Source of the DNA: an uncultured Alphaproteobacteria bacterium | GTDB taxonomy: Bacteria; Pseudomonadota; Alphaproteobacteria; UBA3830 | Assembly (NCBI GenBank): GCA_944390765.1 | Contig: CALXQM010000021.1 | Coordinates: 44,609-108,608 of the forward strand | Reading direction: 5' to 3' | Length of the DNA: 64,000 nt | Shown here: piece after piece, positions 40,278 through 49,078 of the stretch | Position numbering within the stretch: position 1 is the first letter of the stretch | Layout: each line of letters starts with the position of its first letter | Translations under genes and position numbers: made by a program | The notes under the pieces: model-generated | Told to the model about the DNA's origin: nothing | The model's input: the letters and a program-made list of their open reading frames with translations, nothing else | Database searches by the model: none

Positions 40278-41144
40278 TTATTCCTCTTCAATGCTTAAAG
40301 TTCCAGATTTTATTATCATAAAATTTTTTGAAATTTCATCAAAAAACATTAAATCACCATTATCATCAATACCTTTTATCTCACCATAATATTCACAATT
40401 AGTTTCATCATCAAAAACTTTTGCTTTTTTACCTATAAATAATTCCATATATTGTAAAAGAGCGTCTTTTATGGGGATATTATCTACTGTTTTTCCTGTT
40501 CTTAACATTACAACGATTTGAGATATAATATTTTTAATCATAATGTCTATTGTATCTTCATGAAATATATTACCTGTTTCCTCTCTTAACGATGTCGCTT
40601 TCTGATCTATAGAATTTAATTTTTTACTTGATAAATTTACGTTTACCCCTATACCGATAGTGGTTTGCCTGCTATCTAAGTTTGACTCTGATAATACTCC
40701 ACAAATTTTTTTATTATTTACAATAACATCATTTGGCCATTTAATCATTACATTATCATTTTCAAGATATGGTTTGATTATATTAGAAACTGCAATTGCA
40801 GCAATTTGTTCAAAAGAAACACCAGAATGTGCTGTTAAATCCAAAGCGCTATTGGGTACATTTAGATTTGCATAAATGTTACCAGGTTCTGATGATTCCC
40901 ATTTTCTATCATGCGATCCGACACCATTTGTTTGAGTTTTTGAAGTAACTAATACCCAATTGTTTGTATTATACATATCAATTAATGATGTATTTTTTGA
41001 ATATGTATGAGTTGAATCTATCACATTAAAATGCTGTCTATTTACTTTAATACCTTCTATATCAATAAACGCAGGAGTAACTATACCAACTGCGTATAAA
41101 TTTATAAATAATAATGTGCAAATTATAAAAATTAATTTCTTCAT
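40278..41144 (-). CDS. Biotin-protein ligase with N-terminal signal peptide
   Basis: This 288-residue protein has the BirA catalytic fold without the DNA-binding HTH: TQTNGVGSHDRKW at about 70-82 replaces the usual GRGRxGRxW, IKWPNDVIVNNKKICGVLSE lies at 134-153 and GIGVNVN at 164-170. The C-terminal SH3-like domain follows. Unusually, residues 1-20 (MKKLIFIICTLLFINLYAVG) form a textbook signal peptide or anchor. Normal ligases are cytoplasmic and attach biotin to BCCP using ATP. If exported, the target would be outside the cytoplasm. It is just upstream of bioY. Confidence 0.85.
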   Translation of the reverse strand: MKKLIFIICTLLFINLYAVGIVTPAFIDIEGIKVNRQHFNVIDSTHTYSKNTSLIDMYNTNNWVLVTSKTQTNGVGSHDRKWESSEPGNIYANLNVPNSALDLTAHSGVSFEQIAAIAVSNIIKPYLENDNVMIKWPNDVIVNNKKICGVLSESNLDSRQTTIGIGVNVNLSSKKLNSIDQKATSLREETGNIFHEDTIDIMIKNIISQIVVMLRTGKTVDNIPIKDALLQYMELFIGKKAKVFDDETNCEYYGEIKGIDDNGDLMFFDEISKNFMIIKSGTLSIEEE

Positions 41145-41268
41145 GTTTATATCCGACCAATAATTATAAATTATAACCTAACATAATACATAATATTACG
41201 CAATTAACTATTATTTTAATAATCGAATTAATATATTATTTACTTTAGCGTACCATAAATAATTGATG

Positions 41269-41733
41269 TTATTGAGAGATATTTGTATAATGAGATCTAT
41301 ATATTTTTAATGACATTTCCGTTATTCTTTGCAAAGAATGATTATAAATAACTCCAAAAAATCTAGCTATTTCTTCTATTTTATTTTTGAGTTGGATTTC
41401 AGCGTAATATTTTTCATTACTAAATAAATATGGTTTGTATGTCTTAAAATTCTTAACTTCTATTAATAAGTCTAGCTTATCTCTATTTGTAGGATCTAGA
41501 ATACAACAAAATAGACCTGCCGTCTGTGCTATATATTCAATACTAAAAATAGATGGAATTCCATTATTTTTAATTTCATAGAAGATATTATTTTTACTTG
41601 TATCTATAATAGCTCTCAAAACTCCATTTTTCTTATCACAAAAATGAATACCAGTTAGTAATTTCATAGGGAATTTTTGAGGCAGTAAATCTATAAATTT
41701 ATTAATCTCTTTTTTCGATAATGAGGCTGGCAT
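41269..41733 (-). CDS. FabA/FabZ-like hotdog dehydratase, catalytic His replaced
   Basis: This protein of about 155 residues resembles the beta-hydroxyacyl-ACP dehydratases of aryl-polyene or fatty-acid clusters. The segment LLPQKFPMKLLTGI sits where LPHR-PM-LL is normal, and IEYIAQTAG holds the conserved Glu and Gln. The usual active-site His is therefore a Gln (residue 19 from this start). I start at the ATG at 41733, which has a GGAGGA box; a frame-compatible ATG six codons upstream lacks one. It overlaps the end of the ketosynthase gene. Confidence 0.7.
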   Translation of the reverse strand: MPASLSKKEINKFIDLLPQKFPMKLLTGIHFCDKKNGVLRAIIDTSKNNIFYEIKNNGIPSIFSIEYIAQTAGLFCCILDPTNRDKLDLLIEVKNFKTYKPYLFSNEKYYAEIQLKNKIEEIARFFGVIYNHSLQRITEMSLKIYRSHYTNISQ

Positions 41734-42862
41734 TACTTCCTCCAAATGCAAAAGAATTGCTTAAACAATATCTTACTTTCTTATTTTCGGATAATGCTGC
41801 TAAACCTGTAGCATTACACATAATTTCTCCATCTATACAATGTGGTATAAGGTTCTTTTGTTTGTTTATATCGGATAGCATTAACCAGCAAAGACCTAAC
41901 TCTGTAACGCCTGCAGCACCTAAAAGATGTCCTGTTAAGGCTTTTGAAGAAGAATATTTAATTTTACTATCTTTAAAAATATTATTTATTGCTATTAATT
42001 CCATTTCATCATTTTGAATTGTACCAGTACCATGCAAATTAACATATTCTATTTGTTGAGGAATTAATTTCGCATCATTTAATGCTCGAAACATTGATAA
42101 TTTTGCTCCTTTCCCGGAAGGATCGGGAGATGTTACATGATAAGCATCACTGGATTCCCCTATACCAACTAAATTTATTTCACCAATTTCTTTAGTCAAA
42201 ATGAATAGCGCCCCTCCTTCTCCTATATTAATTCCATCACGATTTTTACAAAAAGGATTGGTTTTTTCATGAGCATATGCACCTAAGGAATCAAAACCCT
42301 GAATTGTAAATTCACACAAATCATCTGCTCCACCTACCAAAACAGCATCACACAAATTATATTTAATAAAATTACGAGCTACCGCAAAAGCTTTAGCGGT
42401 TGATGAACATGCTGTTGAAATTGTATAGTTTGGTCCTCTTATTCTTGTAATATTTTTCATAAATTCAGTTAATATGCCACATTCTAACCATTGGGGATTT
42501 AATTCTTTTGATAAAATTTTTGTTTGGAAATAATTTCCGAATAATTTTTCAAACTTATTTAATCCGACATTATTACTTCCAAGAACCATGCCTATTCTAG
42601 AGAGTTTATATTTTTTAGTTAGCTTAATCCAATCATTCTCTATTTGATTAAAACAATGTAGCAACAGTTGATTAACTCGTATATTATATTTATTATTAGC
42701 GATTTTAGGTAGAGTATTATTAATTTGTCCAACATAAATTGATTTATCTGGTTTTATCTCTCTTTTAACCAATTTATTTCTGTTTCCTATTATAACATTT
42801 CTCCAAATTTCTTCTTTAGATTCACCTAAATTATTAATTATACCTAAAGTTAGTAGTTGCAC
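41702..42862 (-). CDS. Beta-ketoacyl-ACP synthase (KAS I/II-like)
   Basis: This 386-residue condensing enzyme has the full Cys-His-His triad: Cys152 in ISTACSSTAKAFA, His277 in NLHGTGT, and His312 in SSKALTGHLLGAAG. The family GEGGALF and FAFGGSNASLI segments are also present. It would extend acyl chains on an acyl carrier protein, such as the one 0.7 kb away on the other strand. It is the first gene of the minus arm, diverging by 55 bases from the KAS-like gene. The product is not known. Confidence 0.9.
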   Translation of the reverse strand: MQLLTLGIINNLGESKEEIWRNVIIGNRNKLVKREIKPDKSIYVGQINNTLPKIANNKYNIRVNQLLLHCFNQIENDWIKLTKKYKLSRIGMVLGSNNVGLNKFEKLFGNYFQTKILSKELNPQWLECGILTEFMKNITRIRGPNYTISTACSSTAKAFAVARNFIKYNLCDAVLVGGADDLCEFTIQGFDSLGAYAHEKTNPFCKNRDGINIGEGGALFILTKEIGEINLVGIGESSDAYHVTSPDPSGKGAKLSMFRALNDAKLIPQQIEYVNLHGTGTIQNDEMELIAINNIFKDSKIKYSSSKALTGHLLGAAGVTELGLCWLMLSDINKQKNLIPHCIDGEIMCNATGLAALSENKKVRYCLSNSFAFGGSNASLIIEKRD

Positions 42863-42917
42863 TTTATTTACCTAAAATTTTATTTACAAATAATATAAAA
42901 TTAATATAATTAATACC

Positions 42918-43538
42918 ATGATTAATAAGAATATACTATTCAAAAAATGGACTACATGTTACGATATTAATGAATTTCAAGCTAATATACCATCATCTAT
43001 TAAAAGAGGATTAAGTGACATTAGTAAATTAGCTTTAAATTCCGCTTTTAAACTTCATTTAGAAAACAAATCACCTGTAGTTTGTGCTACACGTTATGGA
43101 TGCCAACAACAAATATTTAAAATCAAAGAACAGCAATCCTTATGTGATGAATTTTCTCCTACAATATTTAGTAAATTATCTAACAATGTTTTCGGTGGAA
43201 TTCTAATGATATTAGAACAAAACAATCTTCCATATACTACAATTTCTGCAGGGAAACAAACATTCGAAATGGGATTATTAGAGTCATTTTTACAAATTAA
43301 TGATAGAATAACATATATATATGCAGAAGAAAAGGCTCCATTTCCTCTTAGTACTTTAAGAAGGTCTAAATCTATGGCTTTTGCTCTGAATATAGAACAT
43401 TCATCTGAAGGAAATTTTTCTCTGCAATTTCATAACAGAATTAATAGAAAAAGCAAAAAAATCGGTGATTTCATTGGATTTTTAAATAATCCTTCAAAAT
43501 GTTTTGAAACCAATTATTTTACAATAGAGAAATTATAA
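42918..43538 (+). CDS. Small beta-ketoacyl-synthase-like protein (chain-length-factor type)
   Basis: This 206-residue protein corresponds to the short N-terminal-like ketoacyl synthase family (Pfam ketoacyl-synt_2) found in aryl-polyene and related clusters. SPVVCATRYGCQQQIFKI and SPTIFSKLSNNVFGG are typical of it; no catalytic triad is present. It probably pairs with a full ketosynthase. It starts 55 bases from the divergent KAS gene and its stop overlaps the acyl carrier protein start. Confidence 0.75.
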   Translation: MINKNILFKKWTTCYDINEFQANIPSSIKRGLSDISKLALNSAFKLHLENKSPVVCATRYGCQQQIFKIKEQQSLCDEFSPTIFSKLSNNVFGGILMILEQNNLPYTTISAGKQTFEMGLLESFLQINDRITYIYAEEKAPFPLSTLRRSKSMAFALNIEHSSEGNFSLQFHNRINRKSKKIGDFIGFLNNPSKCFETNYFTIEKL

Positions 43539-43801
43539 TGGATAAAAATAATATATGTAGTGAAATAAAATTTCTTATCGAAAAAATTTTTGAGTTAGAT
43601 AAAGGAACAATAAAAAATAATACAAATCTTTTGAAAGAAGATTTAGACTTAGATTCTATAGATATTTTAGAATTAGAATTAAATATCAAAAAAAAATACA
43701 ACATAAAATTAGAAAAATTACCTAAAGAAGCTTTCACATCTATTGAAAAAATGGCTGAATTTATAATTGATTATCAAAATACAATGTCCGATATTAAATA
43801 A
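43538..43801 (+). CDS. Acyl carrier protein
   Basis: This 87-residue acidic helical protein has the phosphopantetheine site DLDSIDILELE, with Ser40 as the attachment point. It is separate from the housekeeping AcpP expected elsewhere and has an unusually Lys-rich second half. It lies between the KAS-like and thioesterase genes in an operon, and should carry the growing acyl chain for this module. Confidence 0.9.
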   Translation: MDKNNICSEIKFLIEKIFELDKGTIKNNTNLLKEDLDLDSIDILELELNIKKKYNIKLEKLPKEAFTSIEKMAEFIIDYQNTMSDIK

Positions 43802-43813
43802 AAAGGACAAACT

Positions 43814-44218
43814 ATGGAGTTAAAAGAAACAATAGTAAGAAATATAGAATTTGGAGATATAGATTTAACAGGAGCTATGTGGCATGGTGGTTATATAAGG
43901 TACTATGAAGATGCCAGATGTCACTTGTTAGATAAGCTTGGATTTTCTTATGAAACAATTTTAAATAATGGATTTCAAATTCCAGTGGTATCATTGAAAA
44001 TTAAGTTTATAAGACCATGCCATTTTAATCAAAAAATATCTATTACAGCTGAAATCATGCCATCAGAACATATGATAATAGTTAAACATGAAATAAGAGA
44101 TTTTTTAACTCAGGAAAAACTTTCGACGGCACAAACAAAGCATATGGCTTTTTGTAATGAGACTAAAACGGCTCTTTTTCGTTTACCTGAATTTATATTA
44201 GAAAAAATTGGAATTTGA
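43814..44218 (+). CDS. Hotdog-fold acyl thioesterase (4HBT family)
   Basis: This 134-residue protein matches 4-hydroxybenzoyl-CoA-type thioesterases: EFGDIDLTGAMWHGGYIRYYEDARCHLLDKLGFSYETI includes the catalytic Asp and the family GxxxxxxYxxYxEDAR-like helix. It would release the acyl product from the carrier protein. It lies 12 bases after the acyl carrier protein gene, and its stop is one base before the next start. Confidence 0.85.
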   Translation: MELKETIVRNIEFGDIDLTGAMWHGGYIRYYEDARCHLLDKLGFSYETILNNGFQIPVVSLKIKFIRPCHFNQKISITAEIMPSEHMIIVKHEIRDFLTQEKLSTAQTKHMAFCNETKTALFRLPEFILEKIGI

Positions 44219-44219
44219 G

Positions 44220-45164
44220 ATGATTAAAAAATTTTGGTTAATATTCTTTATCTTTGACACTATACTAGCAAATAATAACGAATTACTAGATAAATCTTCC
44301 GTATTTTATGATTGCGACAGTTATATTCAAGAAGGAATGAAAGAAGCAATAGTTTACGATGATATTACAGTAGAATGGATAGATTCTCGTTATCCATTAG
44401 ATCTGAGAAATTCATCTTTATTTGAAAGTCTTCATATTGATGGAAATAAAATTTATAAAAGATTAAAGCCTAATCATTGGATAGTCGCTACATGTGAAAT
44501 TTTAAAAAGTAAGGGGGCTCGTGGGTTAAATAGAGAATGGAAAGGAGATGTCTTTAGAAATATCCATGCAAATATTTTCATTCCACTGTCTTATACTAAC
44601 GGAGATAAAAATTTATTAGAATTATTATTACATAGAGCTATATCAGTAGCTATATACAATGTATTACAAGAAGAAATTAAGCAGTATGTTCCGGAAAAAG
44701 CTGAGTTAGTCAAGCTTAAATGGATTAATGATATTATAATTGACGAGAAAAAAATTTGTGGAATAAAACCAGATGAATTTGTAGACAATGATATTGTGGT
44801 TAGTTATCAATTCGCTATAAATATTAACATGCCTAAAAATGAATTACAAAAAATTGATCAGCCAGCAACTTCCCTCTCAGAAGAATGTAATAAAAATTTT
44901 GAACATAATCAGATTCTTAAAAAAGTTATTATAGAACTAATTAAAATTCTCAATCAATATAAAAACAACTTAGATGAATTGGATAAATTGTTTTCTGAAA
45001 AAATGGCATTTATCGGCGATGAGGTAATAGTATATGATGCTGAGCCTGGTACTAATCTAGAAGGAGTACTTGAAAAGATAGAAAAAGGCAGAGCTTTTAT
45101 TCGAGCTAGTTCTGGAGACTTATTAGTTATTAATCCTGGATATGGAATTTTAAGAAAAAAATAA
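44220..45164 (+). CDS. Second exported biotin-protein-ligase homologue
   Basis: This 314-residue protein is a paralogue of the ligase at 40.3 kb. It keeps the fold landmarks GARGLNREW, LKWINDIIIDEKKICG and AININ, and the shared DQPATSLSEE segment after the third motif, but KWPND has become KWIND. The N-terminus (MIKKFWLIFFIFDTILANN) looks like a signal peptide. I use the ATG at 44220; an upstream TTG at 44208 would add four residues. It ends the plus arm of the cluster. Whether it binds biotin or another acyl group is open. Confidence 0.8.
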   Translation: MIKKFWLIFFIFDTILANNNELLDKSSVFYDCDSYIQEGMKEAIVYDDITVEWIDSRYPLDLRNSSLFESLHIDGNKIYKRLKPNHWIVATCEILKSKGARGLNREWKGDVFRNIHANIFIPLSYTNGDKNLLELLLHRAISVAIYNVLQEEIKQYVPEKAELVKLKWINDIIIDEKKICGIKPDEFVDNDIVVSYQFAININMPKNELQKIDQPATSLSEECNKNFEHNQILKKVIIELIKILNQYKNNLDELDKLFSEKMAFIGDEVIVYDAEPGTNLEGVLEKIEKGRAFIRASSGDLLVINPGYGILRKK

Positions 45165-45823
45165 TGTTAAATGAAGTTTAGCGAGGTTAATGATATATAG
45201 CGATCGTTCTCTCTATCTATCGTCATTTTAGCGAACACACTTCTACATTTCATTATTCTGAGCGAGAGTAATGAGCGTGAGAATCAACTTTCGTATTTAA
45301 CACCTCTGTTTACGCTTCGGTATTGCAATGGATCACCACGTCACTTCGCTCCTCGTGATGACAACACATGGCGTCATTTAAGCGAGTGCAACGAGCGTGA
45401 GAATTTATCTGCGTCCATTCATCATGATACCATTTGTATCATGTTATGGATTATCAAGTAATAAGAGGAAGATGCAGAGCCTATATTACATCGCGTAATG
45501 ATTATGCTAGATGGCGAAAGTTCATCATAATGGCGAAAAAAGGAAGTTTTTCTCGCAATAATTTTAGAAGAAAGGAGAGCTCACAATTATGAGCGGTAGA
45601 AGAGATGGAACTTATACTGTCCAGGTAATGCCAAAACAAAAAAGTTCTTTATAATGGCGAGAAATAAGTAGGTTCTTGTAACAATGCAAAAAATATAAAA
45701 ATCCATAAAGCGCCAAACATAATAACGTATTTTCTTAAAAATTTACTAACATAGAACAATTATTCATGTACAATAATATATGTTTTTTGATAATATAATG
45801 TATAAATTATTAGGGAAAAAGAA
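45165..45823. repeat. Gap with intergenic palindromic repeat, copy 3
   Basis: About 650 bases carry no convincing gene. Unit A lies at about 45252-45286, unit B at about 45331-45361, and another unit A at about 45371-45404, followed by AT-rich spacer up to hflK. A reading frame of about 21 codons near 45590 after an AGGAGAG sequence is too short to support. Confidence 0.65.
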
Positions 45824-46846
45824 ATGTCTTCAAATAACCCTTGGGATGAAGATATTCATCCAGAGAATCGAAATAAAACTTTTGATTTTATGAAAAATGT
45901 GAAAAAAAGTTTCAATATAAAACCTGAAAATAAGGTAATTAAAGGTAATGAGTGGAAAGTTATTATCCTATCTTTTATATTTATATATCTAATATCAGGG
46001 TTTTATCAAGTGCAACCTGATCAATGTGGAGTTGTCTTGCGTTTCGGGAAATGGGTCAGAACTGTAGGTCCAGGTTTGAGATACGTCATGCCTTTCCCTT
46101 TTGAGAACATTATTTTGCAAAAAGTTACAAAAGTAAATCAAATTGATATTGTAAATAATAATCAATATGAAGAAAATCTAATGCTAACAGGGGATTCTAA
46201 TTTAGCTAATATAAGTTTCAGTGTCTTATGGAAAATTAAAGATAATGGTGTTGAAGATTTCCTATTTAATGCTAAACGTCCAGAAATAACCGTACAAGCA
46301 GTAGCAGAAAGTGTAATGAGAGAAATTGTTGGACAAACTCCTTTCACATATGTTCAAACCGAAGGTCGTAGTGATATTCAGAATAAAGTGAAGAATAGTT
46401 TACAGTCTATTATGGATGAATATAAAATGGGTATAGAAATTGTTCGTATAGAATTACAAAAAGTAGAACCTCCAGCATCGGTAATAGACTCATTCCGAGA
46501 TGTGGAACGGGCACAAGCAGAACAGCAAAGTGAAAAAAATAAAGCAGAAGCTTATGATCGTGATACTCGAGCAAGGACAAGAGGATTAGTTGCAGAAAAA
46601 ATTAATAATGGTGAAGCGCGGAAAAGAGGCATTATCGAAAAAGCAAAAGGAGATGTAGCAAGGTTTTTATCTTCATATTCTCAGTATAAGCTCGCTCCAG
46701 ACATTGTAACAAAAAGACTTTATCTGGATACAATGAAAAATATCTATAAAGATATTAAAAAGATTATTGTAGATAGCGATGTTAAAGCTATTCCATATCT
46801 ACCATTATCTGAAATTAGTAAAAAAAATGAGGAGATTTCTCAATGA
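45824..46846 (+). CDS. hflK: FtsH protease modulator HflK
   Basis: This 340-residue protein has one N-terminal membrane helix (about residues 45-62) and a periplasmic SPFH/band 7 domain (YQVQPDQCGVVLRFGKWV, then PGLRYVMPFPFE). With HflC it forms a cage around FtsH and tunes membrane-protein degradation. The C-terminal region is rich in charged helices. It overlaps hflC by four bases. Confidence 0.95.
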   Translation: MSSNNPWDEDIHPENRNKTFDFMKNVKKSFNIKPENKVIKGNEWKVIILSFIFIYLISGFYQVQPDQCGVVLRFGKWVRTVGPGLRYVMPFPFENIILQKVTKVNQIDIVNNNQYEENLMLTGDSNLANISFSVLWKIKDNGVEDFLFNAKRPEITVQAVAESVMREIVGQTPFTYVQTEGRSDIQNKVKNSLQSIMDEYKMGIEIVRIELQKVEPPASVIDSFRDVERAQAEQQSEKNKAEAYDRDTRARTRGLVAEKINNGEARKRGIIEKAKGDVARFLSSYSQYKLAPDIVTKRLYLDTMKNIYKDIKKIIVDSDVKAIPYLPLSEISKKNEEISQ

Positions 46847-47697
46847 AAAAATTTTCAGTTGTTATTTCCATTTTCATATTATTTATGATTAGCAGTAGTT
46901 TGTTTACCATCAGTCAGATAGAACAGGTTGTAATAACTCGTTTAGGAGAGCCTGTTAGGGTTATAAAAAATCCAGGTCTTCATTTTAAAATACCTTTTTT
47001 GGAATCTATAGCATTTTTTGATAAAAGATTAATGAGTGTTGGGTTATCAGCTTTAGAAGTTACTCTTGGAGATAAGAGACGTATAATGGTTGATGCTTTT
47101 GGAAGATATCGTATTACTGACCCATTAAAATTTTATCAATCAGTAGGAAATGAAAGTGGAGTATTGACAAGACTTCACCCTGTCGTTTTAGGTAGCTTAA
47201 GTAGCGTATTGGGTAGCTTGAGTCTGTCTTCTCTGCTTTCTGATAATAGAATTTCTGCTATGAATAAAATTAGAGATGAAGTAAATAAAGCAGCATGTGA
47301 ATTTGGTATAGATATTATAGATATCAGAATTAGAAAAACAGACCTTCCTCCTCAAAACAGCGAAGCAATCTGTAAAAGAATGATTAGCGAAAGGGAAAGA
47401 GAAGCTAAAGAATTGCGAGCCAAAGGTGTAGAAGTTTCAAAAGTTATAAAATCAACGGCAGATAAAGAAAATTCAATTGCATTAGCTGAGGCAAACACAA
47501 AAGTACAGATTTTAATTGCTGAAGGAGAACTTGAAGCTAATAAAATTTATATAGATGCCTTTACAAAGGACAAGAAATTTTTTGAATTGTTTCAAACTTT
47601 AGAAGCTTATAAAGATGCGTTTACAAAAAATAATACTTCTTTTGTTATTTCACCAAATAATCAATTTTTTGATATAATGAAAGGCAGAGGAATATAA
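46843..47697 (+). CDS. hflC: FtsH protease modulator HflC
   Basis: This 284-residue partner of HflK has an N-terminal membrane helix (about residues 4-24) and a band 7 domain (VVITRLGEPVRVIKNPGLHFKIPF). The DIRIRKTDLPPQNSEAICKRM segment is highly conserved. It starts within hflK and is followed one base later by the protease gene, as in many alphaproteobacteria. Confidence 0.96.
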   Translation: MKKFSVVISIFILFMISSSLFTISQIEQVVITRLGEPVRVIKNPGLHFKIPFLESIAFFDKRLMSVGLSALEVTLGDKRRIMVDAFGRYRITDPLKFYQSVGNESGVLTRLHPVVLGSLSSVLGSLSLSSLLSDNRISAMNKIRDEVNKAACEFGIDIIDIRIRKTDLPPQNSEAICKRMISEREREAKELRAKGVEVSKVIKSTADKENSIALAEANTKVQILIAEGELEANKIYIDAFTKDKKFFELFQTLEAYKDAFTKNNTSFVISPNNQFFDIMKGRGI

Positions 47698-47698
47698 A

Positions 47699-49075
47699 AT
47701 GCGTTTAGTTTTAATAATAATTAATTTTATATTGTTAATAGAAAGTGTTTTTTGTTTTTCTTTTAAACCGGAAACACTTATGTCAGCTGTTGTAGATATT
47801 ATTGTTGCAGATAAAAATGAGGATACTTCTGATTCAAGTATCGTAAATGGTTCAGGTTTTTTTATCGATTCTACAGGATTTATTGTTACTAACAATCATG
47901 TTATAGAAGCTGCAGAAAAAATTAAAATAATTACAGAAGATGGAAATGAATATATAGCTAAAGTTATTGCGACGGATTCTCATTTGGATATAGCTTTATT
48001 AAAAATTGATTTAGAACCGAACTCTAAGGTACAAGTTTTATCATTTACAGATTCTGATAAAGTAAAATTATTAGATAATGTGTTTATTATAGGAAATCCA
48101 TTAGGTATAGGGAAAAGTATCATTAATGGAGGTATTTCTGGGAAAAATAGAGATTTATCTAAGCTTACGTCTGAGTTAGGTTTAGACGGTAACTCTATTT
48201 TATTTTTTCAAATTAATGCCGATGCTTGTCAAGGTTATTCAGGTGGACCTGTATGCGATAAAAATGGGAATGTTATTGGTGTTATAACTATGCTTATGTC
48301 AGAAAATACTCGAGGTACAGGAATGTGTTTCGCTATTCCATCCAATTTAGCACAAAAAACAATTAAGCAGTTAAGAGAATATGGAAAAATGCAAAGAAGC
48401 TGGCTAGGATTTTCTGTACGACGGTTAGATCATGAGACAGCGAAATCATTGTTACATAGTAATATCGGCTATTATGTGGATAGAGTTGCAGATAATTCAC
48501 CAGCTAAATCTATAGGAATAAATAGCGGTGATATTATTGTTAGTATTAATGATATTGAAATTTCTGGTAATGCTAATGTTGGTTATATATTAAATAATCT
48601 CCCTGTTGGAAAGGTTATTCCAATACAGGTAATTCAAAATGGGGGAATTGCAAGAAAACTTAGTATTACTGTCGCTCCTGCTCCTGAAGATGAGGAAATG
48701 TTTGTTTTCAATGATAATGATTCAGAAATTCCTTGCAAAAAAATAGGTAATCTACCATTTAGCGTGACTAATCTTATTCAAAGTATGAGAGAGGTCTTTA
48801 ATATTCCATCTCATGAAAATGGAGTGTTAGTATCTTCTGTTGATCGTTCTGATACATATAATATTTATCCAGGATGTGTAATTAAAACGGTTAATCAACA
48901 AGAGATTAATGATGTAGAATCGTTTAAAAATTTAATAAAAAATAAAGATAAAATAGTTTTGTATGTTTATGATCCCTATACTAAAACATCTTTTTATACT
49001 TCTGTTCATATAGAACATTTAGATGATAATAACATTAGAAAGGGTACAACTATCAAAAATCAAATAAGAAGATAA
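47699..49075 (+). CDS. Do-like periplasmic serine protease (HtrA/DegP family)
   Basis: This 458-residue exported protease has a signal peptide (MRLVLIIINFILLIESVFC), then a trypsin-like domain with His in TNNHVIEAAEK, Asp in SHLDIALLKI and Ser in QGYSGGPVCD. The last motif reads QGYSGGP instead of the usual NPGNSGGP; the catalytic Ser is kept. PDZ domains follow, at about 255-335 and more weakly after 370. It degrades or refolds damaged envelope proteins. It is in the hflK-hflC operon. Confidence 0.92.
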   Translation: MRLVLIIINFILLIESVFCFSFKPETLMSAVVDIIVADKNEDTSDSSIVNGSGFFIDSTGFIVTNNHVIEAAEKIKIITEDGNEYIAKVIATDSHLDIALLKIDLEPNSKVQVLSFTDSDKVKLLDNVFIIGNPLGIGKSIINGGISGKNRDLSKLTSELGLDGNSILFFQINADACQGYSGGPVCDKNGNVIGVITMLMSENTRGTGMCFAIPSNLAQKTIKQLREYGKMQRSWLGFSVRRLDHETAKSLLHSNIGYYVDRVADNSPAKSIGINSGDIIVSINDIEISGNANVGYILNNLPVGKVIPIQVIQNGGIARKLSITVAPAPEDEEMFVFNDNDSEIPCKKIGNLPFSVTNLIQSMREVFNIPSHENGVLVSSVDRSDTYNIYPGCVIKTVNQQEINDVESFKNLIKNKDKIVLYVYDPYTKTSFYTSVHIEHLDDNNIRKGTTIKNQIRR

Positions 49076-49078
49076 TCG

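Noticed and set aside
45590..45655. Short frame MSGRRDGTYTVQ after an AGGAGAG box
   Set aside because: Only about 21 codons, inside a repeat-bearing gap, with no conservation evidence.
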